A stretch of 64,000 bases of DNA from Sunxiuqinia sp963678245 (GCA_965140765.1 OZ223309.1:2604001-2668000), one strand, 5' to 3'. Shown: positions 26,318-35,409, numbered from the stretch's first letter. Numbers and translations: made by a program. The notes: generated by a model from the sequence alone, not told the origin.

Positions 26318-27016
26318 ATGAAAAAGACACTTACACTTTTAGTTTTTGTATTGGCGAGTACATTTGCTTTTAACGTACAAGCACAAGATGAAGCATCTTC
26401 ATCTTTCGACACAGGAGTAGACATCTACTCAAGTTACATTTGGCGTGGTGCAAAGTTTGGTAACGGACCTGCTTTTCAGCCTTATGTAGAGTTCAGCACT
26501 GGCGGTTTTGCAATAGGAGCATGGGGATCTGTTTCGACTGGCGGTGCTTCAGGTTCTGCATATATTATGAATGATGGAACTGATAGCTACGTTGAAATTC
26601 CATCAGCAGAAGGTTATGAAATGGATTTGTATGCAGGTTATGATTTTGGCCCAGTTTCTATTACTGTTACTGACTATTATTTCGGTGGCGATTGGACCGA
26701 TGGAGACATGCACTTCTTCGAACCTAGTCTTGGATTAGCTTTAGGAGACTTCGGATTCACAGCTGCATACATGACAGGCGATGGAGTTGATGACACCTAC
26801 TTAGAAGCTGCTTATTCATTCTCAACGTTTGACGTATTTTTAGGCGGTGGTGATGGCCAGTATACTAAAGATGGCGATTTCTCAGTATGTAATGTTGGTA
26901 TCGGAACTTCAAAAGAAGTAAAATTAACAGAGAGTTTCTCTCTTCCGGTTTCTGGATCAGTTATTCTTAACCCTTCAACTGGAGGATTCTTCATCACAGT
27001 AGGCCTTTCATTATAA
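26318..27016 (+). CDS. outer-membrane protein (TorF-like), first gene of an ammonium operon
   Basis: 232 residues with a signal peptide (about 1-22, ending NVQAQ). The rest looks like a small beta-barrel: DTGVDIYSSYIWRGAKFGNG near the N-terminus (the YxWRG motif is usual in TorF-like putative porins), alternating Gly/aromatic strands, and a C-terminal strand FFITVGLSL. It precedes glnK by 19 bp and amtB by about 400 bp, so it is most simply an outer-membrane channel or sensor induced with the ammonium system. The link to nitrogen rests on position only. Confidence 0.78.
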   Translation: MKKTLTLLVFVLASTFAFNVQAQDEASSSFDTGVDIYSSYIWRGAKFGNGPAFQPYVEFSTGGFAIGAWGSVSTGGASGSAYIMNDGTDSYVEIPSAEGYEMDLYAGYDFGPVSITVTDYYFGGDWTDGDMHFFEPSLGLALGDFGFTAAYMTGDGVDDTYLEAAYSFSTFDVFLGGGDGQYTKDGDFSVCNVGIGTSKEVKLTESFSLPVSGSVILNPSTGGFFITVGLSL

Positions 27017-27035
27017 TTTAAAATTTTCTAACGAG

Positions 27036-27392
27036 ATGAAAAAGATTGAAGCAATTATTAGAAAAACCAAGTTTGATGAAGTAACTGATGCACTTCATGA
27101 AGCTGGTATCGAATTCTTCTCCTTTTGGGACGTTCGGGGAGTTGGGCAGACAAGACAAGAGCGCGCTTATCGTGGTGTGATTTACGACACGGGTACGATT
27201 GAAAGAACAATCCTCTCAATTATTGTACGGGATAAAAATGTGGAAAAGACGGTATTGGCAATCATGAAAGCCGGTAGATCAGGTGAAATCGGGGACGGAA
27301 AGATATTCATTTCAAACATCGAAGAGTCTTACCGCATACGCACAGGAGAGTTTGGCGATGAGTCATTGTTCATCAAAGGAAAAGAAGAATAA
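27036..27392 (+). CDS. glnK: nitrogen regulatory protein PII (GlnK type)
   Basis: 118 residues of the PII family, a trimeric signal protein that binds ATP/ADP and 2-oxoglutarate and plugs the ammonium channel. The T-loop Tyr (Tyr50, in YRGVIYDTG, equivalent to Tyr51) is present. The B-loop GEIGDGKIFI and the C-loop YRIRTGE are intact. The 24-bp spacing to amtB supports the GlnK rather than the GlnB assignment. Whether Tyr50 is modified is unknown. Confidence 0.96.
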   Translation: MKKIEAIIRKTKFDEVTDALHEAGIEFFSFWDVRGVGQTRQERAYRGVIYDTGTIERTILSIIVRDKNVEKTVLAIMKAGRSGEIGDGKIFISNIEESYRIRTGEFGDESLFIKGKEE

Positions 27393-27416
27393 TAACCATA
27401 AAAAATTAGATATATC

Positions 27417-28649
27417 ATGGACGAAACTTTACAAGGCCTACAGATAGGCATAGATAACATGTGGTTATTGATCGCCGCTTTTATGGTGATGTTTATGCAG
27501 CCAGGATTTGCAATGGTAGAGGCAGGTTTTACCCGCTCTAAAAACACGGCAAACATCCTGATGAAAAACTTGATGGACTTTTCAATCGGTTCTTTATTAT
27601 ACTGGATTATCGGATTTACCTTAATGTATGGAGACTCAATAGGTGGATTCATTGGAACTCCAGACCTGTTCTTCATGAGCGAAGGTTTTGGTGATAATTA
27701 TTCAGATTATGCTGACTTATTCTTCCAAACTGTTTTTGCCGCAACTGCTGCTACAATTGTGTCAGGAGCGATGGCTGAACGTACGGAATTCAAATCATAC
27801 CTCATCTTTAGCATTGTAATTACAGTATTAATATATCCAATTTCTGGTCACTGGACTTGGGGTGGTGGATGGTTAAGCGAAATGGGATTCCATGACTTTG
27901 CCGGATCATCTATTGTACACTCAGTTGGTGCATGGGTAGGTTTAGCTGGTGCTGCAATCATTGGACCACGTATTGGTAAATATGGAAAAGACGGAAAAGC
28001 GAAAGCGATTCCTGGACACAACTTGGCTTTAGGTGCACTTGGTGTATTCATTCTTTGGTTCGGTTGGTTCGGTTTCAACCCTGGATCTCAATTGGCTGCT
28101 GCCGGAACAGAAAATGCTGTAGCTATCGGTCATATTGCTGTGACTACAAACTTAGCTGCCGCTGCCGGTGCTGTTACTGCAATGCTAGTAGCATGGATTC
28201 GTTATAAGCGCCCTGCCCTGTCAATCTCATTGAATGGTGCATTAGCTGGGTTAGTTGCTATTACAGCTGGTTGTGATGCTGTTGACCCAATGGGTGCAGT
28301 ATTGATTGGAATTATGGCAGGATTTGTTTTACCATTTGCTGTTGAATTCTTCGACCAAGTATTGAAAATTGACGATCCTGTTGGTGCCATCTCTGTTCAC
28401 GGAGTGAGTGGAGCATTGGGTACTTTAGCTGTTGGTTTATTCTCTACTTCAGAAGGATTGTTCTACGGAAATGGTGCCAGTCTACTGGGTATCCAAGCAA
28501 TCGGAGTATTAGCCTTCTTTGTTTGGTCTGCAGGATGTGGATTTATCTTGTTCACAATCTTGAAAAAGGCCAACATACTTCGTGTTTCAAAACGCATTGA
28601 AGAAGAAGGACTTGACGTATATGAACATGGAGAAAGTGCCTACAATTAA
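27417..28649 (+). CDS. amtB: ammonium transporter
   Basis: 410 residues, eleven predicted membrane helices, without the extra N-terminal signal helix seen in E. coli. The pore His pair is present in SSIVHSVGAWVGLAGA and SVHGVSGALGTLAVGLF. Other Amt features include MVEAGFTRSKNTANILMKN, GAMAERTEFKSYL, GWFGFNPGSQ and the cytoplasmic tail after ILKKANILRVS. It imports ammonium for the GS-GOGAT route encoded by gltBD about 8 kb away. A strong terminator follows 35 bp after the stop, so it is the last gene of the operon. Confidence 0.97.
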   Translation: MDETLQGLQIGIDNMWLLIAAFMVMFMQPGFAMVEAGFTRSKNTANILMKNLMDFSIGSLLYWIIGFTLMYGDSIGGFIGTPDLFFMSEGFGDNYSDYADLFFQTVFAATAATIVSGAMAERTEFKSYLIFSIVITVLIYPISGHWTWGGGWLSEMGFHDFAGSSIVHSVGAWVGLAGAAIIGPRIGKYGKDGKAKAIPGHNLALGALGVFILWFGWFGFNPGSQLAAAGTENAVAIGHIAVTTNLAAAAGAVTAMLVAWIRYKRPALSISLNGALAGLVAITAGCDAVDPMGAVLIGIMAGFVLPFAVEFFDQVLKIDDPVGAISVHGVSGALGTLAVGLFSTSEGLFYGNGASLLGIQAIGVLAFFVWSAGCGFILFTILKKANILRVSKRIEEEGLDVYEHGESAYN

Positions 28650-28683
28650 TAATTTCTTCAGCCTTTAAGTCTGTAGCTTTCTC

Positions 28684-28712
28684 AAGGGCCTGTCATCTGA
28701 CAGGCCCTTTTC
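28684..28712 (+). terminator. intrinsic terminator of the glnK-amtB operon
   Basis: A perfect 12-bp stem (AAGGGCCTGTCA with TGACAGGCCCTT), loop TC, runs into TTTT. It is GC-rich in the middle and placed 35 bp after the amtB stop. Confidence 0.92.
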
Positions 28713-28778
28713 AATTTTACAGACTTTTCATGTCTTAAACGATGCACAATAAATAGCCCTCCTATTATATTATAACGC

Positions 28779-28799
28779 GCTTACTATTTTATAGTAAGC
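28779..28799. repeat. perfect inverted repeat, 9-bp arms with TTT loop
   Basis: Arm GCTTACTAT at 28779-28787 and its exact complement ATAGTAAGC at 28791-28799, separated by TTT. It lacks a U tract on either strand and lies between two terminators. It could be an operator, a relic, or a stem that stabilises a transcript end. Confidence 0.5.
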
Positions 28800-28932
28800 C
28801 AGCCGATCATACTTCCTTCACACCTATCAAATCATTCTAAAAGAACAACTCTTTTTCAGTTCGTAGTGAATGTAAACTCCCAAACCTAGAATTTATCTTG
28901 ATTGCACAACCTTTATTAAGAAATCTTAAAGC

Positions 28933-28966
28933 AAAAAAAGCTGGCATCTAATAAAAATGTCAGCTT
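28933..28966 (-). terminator. intrinsic terminator of the purB-ABC-esterase operon
   Basis: The minus strand reads AAGCTGACAT, a 9-nt loop, ATGCCAGCTT and then a run of seven T (counting the stem end). There is one mismatch in the 10-bp stem. It lies 25 bp after the esterase stop. Confidence 0.75.
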
Positions 28967-28990
28967 CATCCATCCTTCAACAAGACAATA

Positions 28991-29818
28991 TCAGTCCAAA
29001 TTCAACTCATTCAAAATACTCAAGGTAAGTTCAAACGCAGGTTTTGCCATGCCTCCATGATTAAAACCATCAAGTTCGTACAAATAAGTTTCTGGATGAC
29101 CAACAACCTTCATCATCCGATACATGTAGGCGTTTTCTTCATAACGACCTAACATTTCCAACTCACGGTCACCGGTAATTAAAAAAAGCGGTGGGGCATC
29201 ATTTCGAACATGAAACAAGGGTGCGTACTCATCAACAATGGGCTGAGTTCCCGAGATACCTCGCTCTCCTCTGATGGTAAAGTGGGTAATTGTGTGCCCA
29301 CTAAAAGGAACCAAAGCTGCAATTTGGTCAGCATCGACTCCAAATTTCGCAAGGTAATGTTTATCCAATCCAACCATGCTGGTTAAATATCCACCTGCTG
29401 AGTGACCAGATACCACAATTTCACTAACGGAACCTCCGTACTCTTCAATATGACTAAACACCCACGCAACTGCAGCGGCCGCATCTTCGATATAGGTCGG
29501 ACACCTAACTTTTGGACTTAAGCGGTAATTGACTGCTACAACAGCTAGCCCCTTGTTTTTCCACTCTTCTGGAATAAACTTTTCTCCGCCGGTTATTCCT
29601 CCACCATGAAACCAAATAATCGTTGTGAAATCTCTTTTGCCGTCCGGATAGTATAAATCCAAGCGACAACGCTCTTTCATATAATCAGTAAGAACAGTAT
29701 CTTCCCGATATTGAACAGACTCTATCAGTTTATAGGACGCTTTTTCTTGTCCGCTCGCAGTGTTAAAGGAAATGACAAAAAAGAAACTAATAACTAGGAA
29801 ACTAAACTTCAAATTCAT
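28991..29818 (-). CDS. exported alpha/beta hydrolase (esterase/lipase)
   Basis: The start at 29818 is chosen because it begins the signal peptide directly (MNLKFSFLVISFFFVISFNT, cut after ASGQ); an upstream ATG adds 13 residues before it. The mature enzyme has the HSL/BD-FAE-type oxyanion motif WFHGGGITGG, nucleophile elbow VSGHSAGGYL, Asp in ITGDREL and His in DGFNHGG. These belong to carboxylesterases or acetyl-esterases working in the periplasm or on the surface. The substrate is unknown. It follows the ABC transporter gene by 68 bp on the same strand and is closed by a terminator, so it is probably the last gene of that transcript. Confidence 0.87.
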   Translation of the reverse strand: MNLKFSFLVISFFFVISFNTASGQEKASYKLIESVQYREDTVLTDYMKERCRLDLYYPDGKRDFTTIIWFHGGGITGGEKFIPEEWKNKGLAVVAVNYRLSPKVRCPTYIEDAAAAVAWVFSHIEEYGGSVSEIVVSGHSAGGYLTSMVGLDKHYLAKFGVDADQIAALVPFSGHTITHFTIRGERGISGTQPIVDEYAPLFHVRNDAPPLFLITGDRELEMLGRYEENAYMYRMMKVVGHPETYLYELDGFNHGGMAKPAFELTLSILNELNLD

Positions 29819-29886
29819 AAATAATAGATTTAGTGATTTACGAATTTGAAGATACAACTTTAAGTTGAAATTGAAATCTGTTAAGA

Positions 29887-31710
29887 TTAGAACACTTGCA
29901 TTTGGTGCAGTTTGTGATAACGGCCTTTTAACTCAATCAACTCCTGATGAGTTCCCTTTTCAACGATCTGTCCTTTATGAAGCACACAAATAACATCGGC
30001 ATTTTTAATCGTTGACAGACGATGGGCAATTACCAAGGAGGTTCTGTTTTTCATCAGGTTCTCCAAAGCTTCCTGTACCAACTTCTCCGACTCTGTATCT
30101 AAGGCAGAAGTCGCCTCATCGAGTATTAAAATTGGTGGATTTTTAAGAATAGCCCGTGCGATAGAAATCCGTTGCTTCTGCCCTCCTGACAGCTTATCCC
30201 CCCGATCACCAATATTAGTATGGTAGCCATTTTCGGTAGCCGAAATAAACTCGTGTGCATTCGCAATTTTCGCAGCACTAACAACATCCTTCTCGGTGAC
30301 GTGATCAACGCCAAAAGCAATATTATTATAAAACGAATCATTGAATAAGATGGGCTCCTGATTGACATTCCCCATCAAGTTACGCAAATCGTGTAATTTG
30401 ATATCACGAATATCAGTTCCATCAATGAAAATCCCTCCTTCGGAAACATCCCAAAAACGAGGCAACAAATCAACCAAGGTCGTTTTTCCGGATCCGGACT
30501 GACCAACCAACGCGATCGTTTGCCCTTTGTTAACGTCGAGAATGACCCGCTTCAGCACATTCTCGTTGACGTATTTGAAGCTCACTTCACGAAACTCGAT
30601 TTTATCTTTAAAGTCCTTTTTACCAACCGAATCAGGCTTATCCTTGATGTTATTCTCCTGACCTAAAATCCGATCAATCCGATTCATCGATGCCAAGCCT
30701 TTTTCGACACTATAAAGCGCTGTAGAAAACGCCTTTGCAGGATTAATTATATTATAAAAGAAAACCAAATAACCAATAAATGCCTCTGCCGACAAGGAAC
30801 TCTCATTTTTCAACACCAAAGCTCCTCCATACCACAAAACAATAATAATAACAACTGTTCCGAGCAGTTCGCTCATCGGATGAGCCAGAAACCTACGCCA
30901 CATCAATTTATTCATGATCTGCAAATAGGATTCATTCTCCCGACTGAACCGATCGTAAGCCTTCTTCTCGGCATTGAAAGCTTTGATCACACGTAAGCCG
31001 GAGATGTCCTCTTCTGTGATCGATAAAATATCACCCATTTTATCTTGCCCTCTCATGCTTCGCTTCTTCAAACTTTTGCCAACACGGCCAATGACAAAAC
31101 CGGCAATCGGCAGCAGCACAAATACAAAAAGCGTGAGCGACCAACTCATGTAAATCATCGCCAAAAGAGAAATGAGAATAATAAACGGGTTTTTGAAAAG
31201 CATTTCCAGAGAATTCATCACCGAATTCTCCACTTCCTGCACATCACCGGTCATCCGAGCAATGATATCTCCTTTGCGCTCGTCAGAGAAGAAGCCCAAT
31301 GGCAACTCCAGGATTTTCTGATACATCTGTGCCCGAATATCGCGCACCACTCCGTTACGCAGATAAACCATAACAAAGCTGGCAGCATAAGTAAATCCGA
31401 CTTTCAGAAAAACCATTAAAACAATAAAAAGGCCGATATAAATTAATGCACGTTCGCTACCTGATGTGATAACAACCTGGCTGATGAAGTAACTAAATAA
31501 CTCGGTTAGCTTTTCGATGCTGAATGACTCAACTACAGGCCTTTGAGTCACCAATTCCTGAGTATTAAACAGAATTCCGAGTGCAGGAATAAGCAGTGCA
31601 AAGGAAAAAGCCCCGAACAAGGCGCCAAGAAAATTAAAAAGAATATTCAGAATCACCTTCCCTTTGTAAGGAGGAATAAACCGTTTGAGTAACCCGTAAA
31701 GGTCTTTCAT
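29887..31710 (-). CDS. ABC transporter, fused permease and ATPase (MsbA-like)
   Basis: 607 residues. The N-terminal half is a six-helix type IV exporter domain (about 1-330). The C-terminal half is an ATPase with Walker A LVGQSGSGKTTLVDLL, Q-loop NQEPILF, signature LSGGQKQRISIARAIL, Walker B ILILDEATSALD and H-loop IAHRLSTI. The general architecture is that of MsbA-type homodimeric exporters, which flip lipid A-core or export drugs and lipids. MsbA is the best guess, but the sequence alone does not separate it from other half-size exporters. It sits 32 bp after purB. Confidence 0.9.
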   Translation of the reverse strand: MKDLYGLLKRFIPPYKGKVILNILFNFLGALFGAFSFALLIPALGILFNTQELVTQRPVVESFSIEKLTELFSYFISQVVITSGSERALIYIGLFIVLMVFLKVGFTYAASFVMVYLRNGVVRDIRAQMYQKILELPLGFFSDERKGDIIARMTGDVQEVENSVMNSLEMLFKNPFIILISLLAMIYMSWSLTLFVFVLLPIAGFVIGRVGKSLKKRSMRGQDKMGDILSITEEDISGLRVIKAFNAEKKAYDRFSRENESYLQIMNKLMWRRFLAHPMSELLGTVVIIIVLWYGGALVLKNESSLSAEAFIGYLVFFYNIINPAKAFSTALYSVEKGLASMNRIDRILGQENNIKDKPDSVGKKDFKDKIEFREVSFKYVNENVLKRVILDVNKGQTIALVGQSGSGKTTLVDLLPRFWDVSEGGIFIDGTDIRDIKLHDLRNLMGNVNQEPILFNDSFYNNIAFGVDHVTEKDVVSAAKIANAHEFISATENGYHTNIGDRGDKLSGGQKQRISIARAILKNPPILILDEATSALDTESEKLVQEALENLMKNRTSLVIAHRLSTIKNADVICVLHKGQIVEKGTHQELIELKGRYHKLHQMQVF

Positions 31711-31742
31711 ACTTTGATGACTATTTTTGGTTGCCGGCTATC

Positions 31743-33089
31743 CTAAAAAATACCGGTGTAACTATGTGGTGTAATTGTTTTCAATTGAGTTTTTAACTCA
31801 TCACTAATCTCCAACGTGTCGATAAACTCATGTATTACTTCCTGACTCATTTTTTTGTTGGTACGGGTCAAATTTCTTAATGCTTCGTATGGGTTCGGAT
31901 AAGCTTCGCGGCGTAAAATGGTTTGGATTGCCTCGGCAACCACGGCCCAGTTTTTCTCCAAATCAGCATCAATGGCCTCTTTATTCAGCAACAATTTACC
32001 CAAGCCTTTCATGGTTGAACTGATTGAAATTAACGAGTGCCCCAAAGGCATTCCAATTGTCCTTAAAACGGTTGAGTCTGTTAAGTCGCGCTGCAAACGC
32101 GAAACCGGCAATTTTGCCGACAAATGCTCGAGCAGTGCATTGGCAATTCCCAGGTTCCCTTCGGAGTTTTCAAAATCAATCGGATTAACTTTATGCGGCA
32201 TCGCTGATGAACCAACTTCACCTTTCTTAATTTTTTGCTTGAAATAGTCCATTGAAATATACGTCCACATATCGCGATCCAAATCGAGAATTATGGTATT
32301 GATCCGTTTCAACGCATCAAAAATAGCCGCATGGTTATCGTAATTTGCAATTTGTGTCGTGTACTGTGCACGTTCCAGTCCCAGGTAATTTTTCAGAAAG
32401 TGGTTTCCAAACGCTTTCCAGCTAATTTTGGGATAAGCAATATGATGTGCATTAAAGTTTCCGGTAGCACCACCAAATTTAGCATCACAGCTAATCGATT
32501 TCAACTGCTCCAACTGAACTTTCAAACGCTCGGAAAACACCCGAATTTCCTTCCCCAAGTTTGTAGGAGATGCAGGCTGCCCATGTGTTTTCGCCAACAT
32601 CGAAACATCTTTCCATGCCTCTGCCAATTCATCCAAGGTAGCAACCAAATCGTTGATACTCGGATAATATTCCTGATCCAAGGCATCTTGGATCGATTTT
32701 GGAACAGCAGTATTATTAATATCCTGCGAGGTCAATCCAAAGTGGATAAACTCTTTGTAATCCTCGATTCCCAATTTGTCAAATTCCTCTTTCAAAAAAT
32801 ATTCAACTGCCTTCACATCATGGTTGGTCACCTTTTCGATATCCTTCACACGTTGTGCATCTTCCACTGAAAAGTCAGTCACCACCTGACGAAGCTTTTC
32901 AAATAAGCTCTTATCAAATTCAGCCAATTGAGGCAACGGCAACTCACATAAGGCTATAAAATATTCAACCTCAACCAATACCCGGTATTTAATCAGAGCA
33001 TACTCCGAAAAGTAATTTTGAAGATTTTCAACTTTCGATCGGTAACGACCATCAATGGGTGTAATAGCAGTCAATAAATTCAATTCCAT
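31743..33089 (-). CDS. purB: adenylosuccinate lyase
   Basis: 448 residues from the ATG at 33089 (MELNLLTAITPIDGRYRSKV is the usual PurB N-terminus; a start 16 codons upstream would add an unlikely extension). It catalyses two steps, SAICAR to AICAR and adenylosuccinate to AMP, both releasing fumarate. Landmarks are TNHDVKAVEYFLKE, HFGLTSQDINNTA, AKTHGQPASPTNLGKE and the signature SSAMPHKVNPIDFENSEGN with the catalytic Ser. This long-N-terminus type is the E. coli-like PurB. A TACCTTTG element lies 21-28 bp upstream. It probably heads an operon with the ABC exporter and the esterase. Confidence 0.97.
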   Translation of the reverse strand: MELNLLTAITPIDGRYRSKVENLQNYFSEYALIKYRVLVEVEYFIALCELPLPQLAEFDKSLFEKLRQVVTDFSVEDAQRVKDIEKVTNHDVKAVEYFLKEEFDKLGIEDYKEFIHFGLTSQDINNTAVPKSIQDALDQEYYPSINDLVATLDELAEAWKDVSMLAKTHGQPASPTNLGKEIRVFSERLKVQLEQLKSISCDAKFGGATGNFNAHHIAYPKISWKAFGNHFLKNYLGLERAQYTTQIANYDNHAAIFDALKRINTIILDLDRDMWTYISMDYFKQKIKKGEVGSSAMPHKVNPIDFENSEGNLGIANALLEHLSAKLPVSRLQRDLTDSTVLRTIGMPLGHSLISISSTMKGLGKLLLNKEAIDADLEKNWAVVAEAIQTILRREAYPNPYEALRNLTRTNKKMSQEVIHEFIDTLEISDELKTQLKTITPHSYTGIF

Positions 33090-33109
33090 GATTTTAATTT
33101 TTCGAGCCA

Positions 33110-33138
33110 CAAAGGTAGCAAATATTTTTACTGACAAT
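33110..33138 (-). promoter_or_regulatory. candidate promoter for purB
   Basis: On the minus strand: ATTG at 33138-33135 (weak -33) and TACCTTTG at 33117-33110 (exact -7), spaced 17 bp. The predicted leader is about 16 nt. It also supports the start codon at 33089, because the -7 element lies inside the longer reading frame. Confidence 0.5.
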
Positions 33139-33235
33139 TATTCGGAAACCGATGGATTTAGTTTAGTAACGTTTTAAGAATGATTCAAAATTGATTACTT
33201 TTAAATCAGTCGTTAAAACATTTTTTAAATTAATT

Positions 33236-33772
33236 ATGACTGTACGAATTTTCCCATTTATTACGGCATGCGCTTTTCTATTTATAAATTGTCAATCCCC
33301 TAAAAACATGATCGATAAAACAACCGTGCAGCATCTCGACATTGAACGTTACATAGGCACTTGGTATGAAATAGCACGGCTACCCAATCGATTTGAAAAA
33401 GATTTAGTCGGCGTAACGGCGACTTATGAACTTCGGGATAACGGCAAATTAAAAGTCATCAATGCAGGATATAAAAATACGTTTGACGGCAACTTTAAAG
33501 AAGCAACCGGAAAGGCTAAAATTCCGAATCCGGAAGAGCCCGGCAATCTAAAGGTTAGTTTCTTTCTCTTCTTCTATTCTGAATACAATATTTTGGAATT
33601 AGATGACGACTATCAGCACGCAATGGTGGGAAGCTCCACACCCGATTATTTATGGATATTAAGTAGAACTCCTCAACTTGAAGAAAAAACATATGACATG
33701 CTTGTTCAAAAAGCAAAAGCCCGAGGATATGACACGTCAGAATTAATAAAGGTTAAGCAGAAAAAAGAATAA
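33236..33772 (+). CDS. blc: lipocalin lipoprotein (Blc-like)
   Basis: The ATG at 33236 gives 178 residues with a lipoprotein signal ending LFINC (Cys19). The lipocalin signature is clear: DIERYIGTWYEIARLPNRFE (the G-x-W of strand A), VTATYELRDNGKLKVINAGY, and LWILSRTPQLEE, with GYDTSELI at the C-terminus as in bacterial lipocalin Blc. Blc binds lysophospholipids or fatty acids at the outer membrane. Length agrees with the family. It is divergent from purB and monocistronic. Confidence 0.93.
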   Translation: MTVRIFPFITACAFLFINCQSPKNMIDKTTVQHLDIERYIGTWYEIARLPNRFEKDLVGVTATYELRDNGKLKVINAGYKNTFDGNFKEATGKAKIPNPEEPGNLKVSFFLFFYSEYNILELDDDYQHAMVGSSTPDYLWILSRTPQLEEKTYDMLVQKAKARGYDTSELIKVKQKKE

Positions 33773-33812
33773 GGCACTATAAATTTAGGTAGTGAAGTAA
33801 CCAGTAAAAGCT

Positions 33813-33820
33813 TAACTTTG
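33813..33820 (+). promoter_or_regulatory. candidate -7 element for the NfeD gene
   Basis: TAACTTTG matches TAnnTTTG exactly and lies 27 bp before the start codon, which gives a normal short leader. The -33 is weak (TTTAG 24 bp upstream). Confidence 0.45.
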
Positions 33821-33846
33821 AAAAGTACAATACAAAAACCATTAAA

Positions 33847-35259
33847 ATGAAATCAGGATTAAAACTGGCTGTCATCCTATTATTCGCTATCATTTTTACA
33901 ACTTTTGCCCAAAAATCAGAAACAGGCAGCCCCCAAAAACTTGTTTACAAGTTCAACATCAAAGAAAATATAGCTCCTGCCATTTGGCGTCAAACCAAAC
34001 AAGCTTTTGAAGAAGCAGATAGTTTGAAAGCTGACTTGATTCTGATTCATATGAATACCTATGGTGGAACGGTACTGGACGCTGACTCGATTAGGACAAA
34101 AATTTTGAACAGCAGACTTCCGGTTTATGTATTTATAGACAACAATGCAGCGAGCGCCGGCGCTTTAATTTCAATTGCCTGTGATAGCATTTATATGCGT
34201 CCCGGCGGATCGATTGGTGCTGCAACGGTGGTGAACCAGACAGGGGAGCAAATGCCCGACAAATACCAATCTTACATGCGCTCCACCATGCGTGCAACAG
34301 CCGAATCACATGGCGGAGATACCATTCTCAATGAACAAGACACCACCTTTCGTTGGTTTCGCGATCCTAAAATAGCTGAAGCTATGGTTGACGAACGAGT
34401 GTACATTCCCGGAATCATCGACACGGGTAAAGTACTCACCTTCACCCCTTCCGAAGCAATGGAACACGGTTTTTGTGAAGGCATTACCGAAAACATACCC
34501 GAAGTGTTGGAACAAATAGGAATAACAGAATACGAACTAATTGAATACAAACCAAGTGCATTGGAAAAATTCATCGGTATTCTGGTTAACCCAATGGTTT
34601 CGGGTTTACTCATTATGATTATTCTAGGCGGCATTTATTTTGAAATGCAAACTCCGGGTATCGGATTCCCGCTAATAATTGCTGTAGCAGCCGCTTTTGC
34701 CTACTTTGCTCCACTATATCTTGAAGGGCTTGCAGCCAACTGGGAAATATTGATTTTTGTCGTCGGACTCATTTTAATCGCTCTGGAGATTTTTGTGATT
34801 CCCGGCTTTGGAGTGGCCGGTTTGTTTGGCATCACACTCAGCTTTACCGGACTGGTTTTAAGCTTAGTCGACAATATTAATTTCGATTTTGAAGCTGTAC
34901 ATCCTAATAAAATACTAACCGCATTAACAACCGTCATTGTTGCACTTTTCGGAGGATTCATGCTCAGTCTCGTTATCAGCAAAAAGATTTTCACTGCTAA
35001 CTCTGGTGCTTTCAAAAACCTCTCCCTAAATACCATTCAGGATAAAAATGAAGGGTATGTGGGCGTGGACAATCAGAAAACACTCACAGGCAAGGAGGGT
35101 GTGGCTTTTACCGTACTTCGCCCTTCAGGAAAAGTGAAAATTGACAATAAGATTTATGATGCTGTTTCCATCCAGGGGGTGATTGATCGTGAAGAGAAAA
35201 TCGTGGTTATAAGAGACGAAGCAGCCCAATTGTATGTAGAAAAGCCGGAAGACAACTAG
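33847..35259 (+). CDS. nfeD: long-form NfeD membrane serine protease
   Basis: 470 residues with a signal sequence (about 1-21). Residues about 30-220 form a ClpP-like protease domain: DLILIHMNTYGGTVLDADSI, nucleophile Ser103 in NNAASAGALI, SIGAATVV, and Lys139 in MPDKYQSYM as the general base of a Ser-Lys dyad, as in the archaeal PH1510 type. Four or five membrane helices follow (about 245-375), then a soluble OB-fold NfeD domain (about 400-465, with GVAFTVLRPSGKVKIDN). This family cleaves hydrophobic membrane proteins such as stomatins. The usual stomatin/flotillin partner gene is not adjacent here. Confidence 0.92.
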   Translation: MKSGLKLAVILLFAIIFTTFAQKSETGSPQKLVYKFNIKENIAPAIWRQTKQAFEEADSLKADLILIHMNTYGGTVLDADSIRTKILNSRLPVYVFIDNNAASAGALISIACDSIYMRPGGSIGAATVVNQTGEQMPDKYQSYMRSTMRATAESHGGDTILNEQDTTFRWFRDPKIAEAMVDERVYIPGIIDTGKVLTFTPSEAMEHGFCEGITENIPEVLEQIGITEYELIEYKPSALEKFIGILVNPMVSGLLIMIILGGIYFEMQTPGIGFPLIIAVAAAFAYFAPLYLEGLAANWEILIFVVGLILIALEIFVIPGFGVAGLFGITLSFTGLVLSLVDNINFDFEAVHPNKILTALTTVIVALFGGFMLSLVISKKIFTANSGAFKNLSLNTIQDKNEGYVGVDNQKTLTGKEGVAFTVLRPSGKVKIDNKIYDAVSIQGVIDREEKIVVIRDEAAQLYVEKPEDN

Positions 35260-35401
35260 CAACTGCTTATCAATTCGAGTTACAAATGACCTGCTTGAGG
35301 TGAGCGTGCAAACTAACCCCCAGAGGCAACAGTATAGATTAAAAAATATGTAGATATTTAAATTTTTCATACTGTTATCTCATTTAATACTGAAAGAATT
35401 C

Positions 35402-35409
35402 TAATTTTG
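35402..35409 (+). promoter_or_regulatory. candidate -7 element for the Cu/Zn permease gene
   Basis: TAATTTTG is an exact TAnnTTTG match, 21 bp before the ATG at 35431. A TTG at 35407, which would otherwise extend the reading frame, lies within it. That argues for the ATG start. Confidence 0.5.

Larger units (their letters stand above)
28713..28990. other. spacer between the amtB terminator and the esterase gene
   Basis: Part of a 341-bp gap without a gene. It holds a perfect 9-bp-arm palindrome (28779-28799) and a minus-strand terminator (28933-28966). No reading frame of interest was found. Confidence 0.6.
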
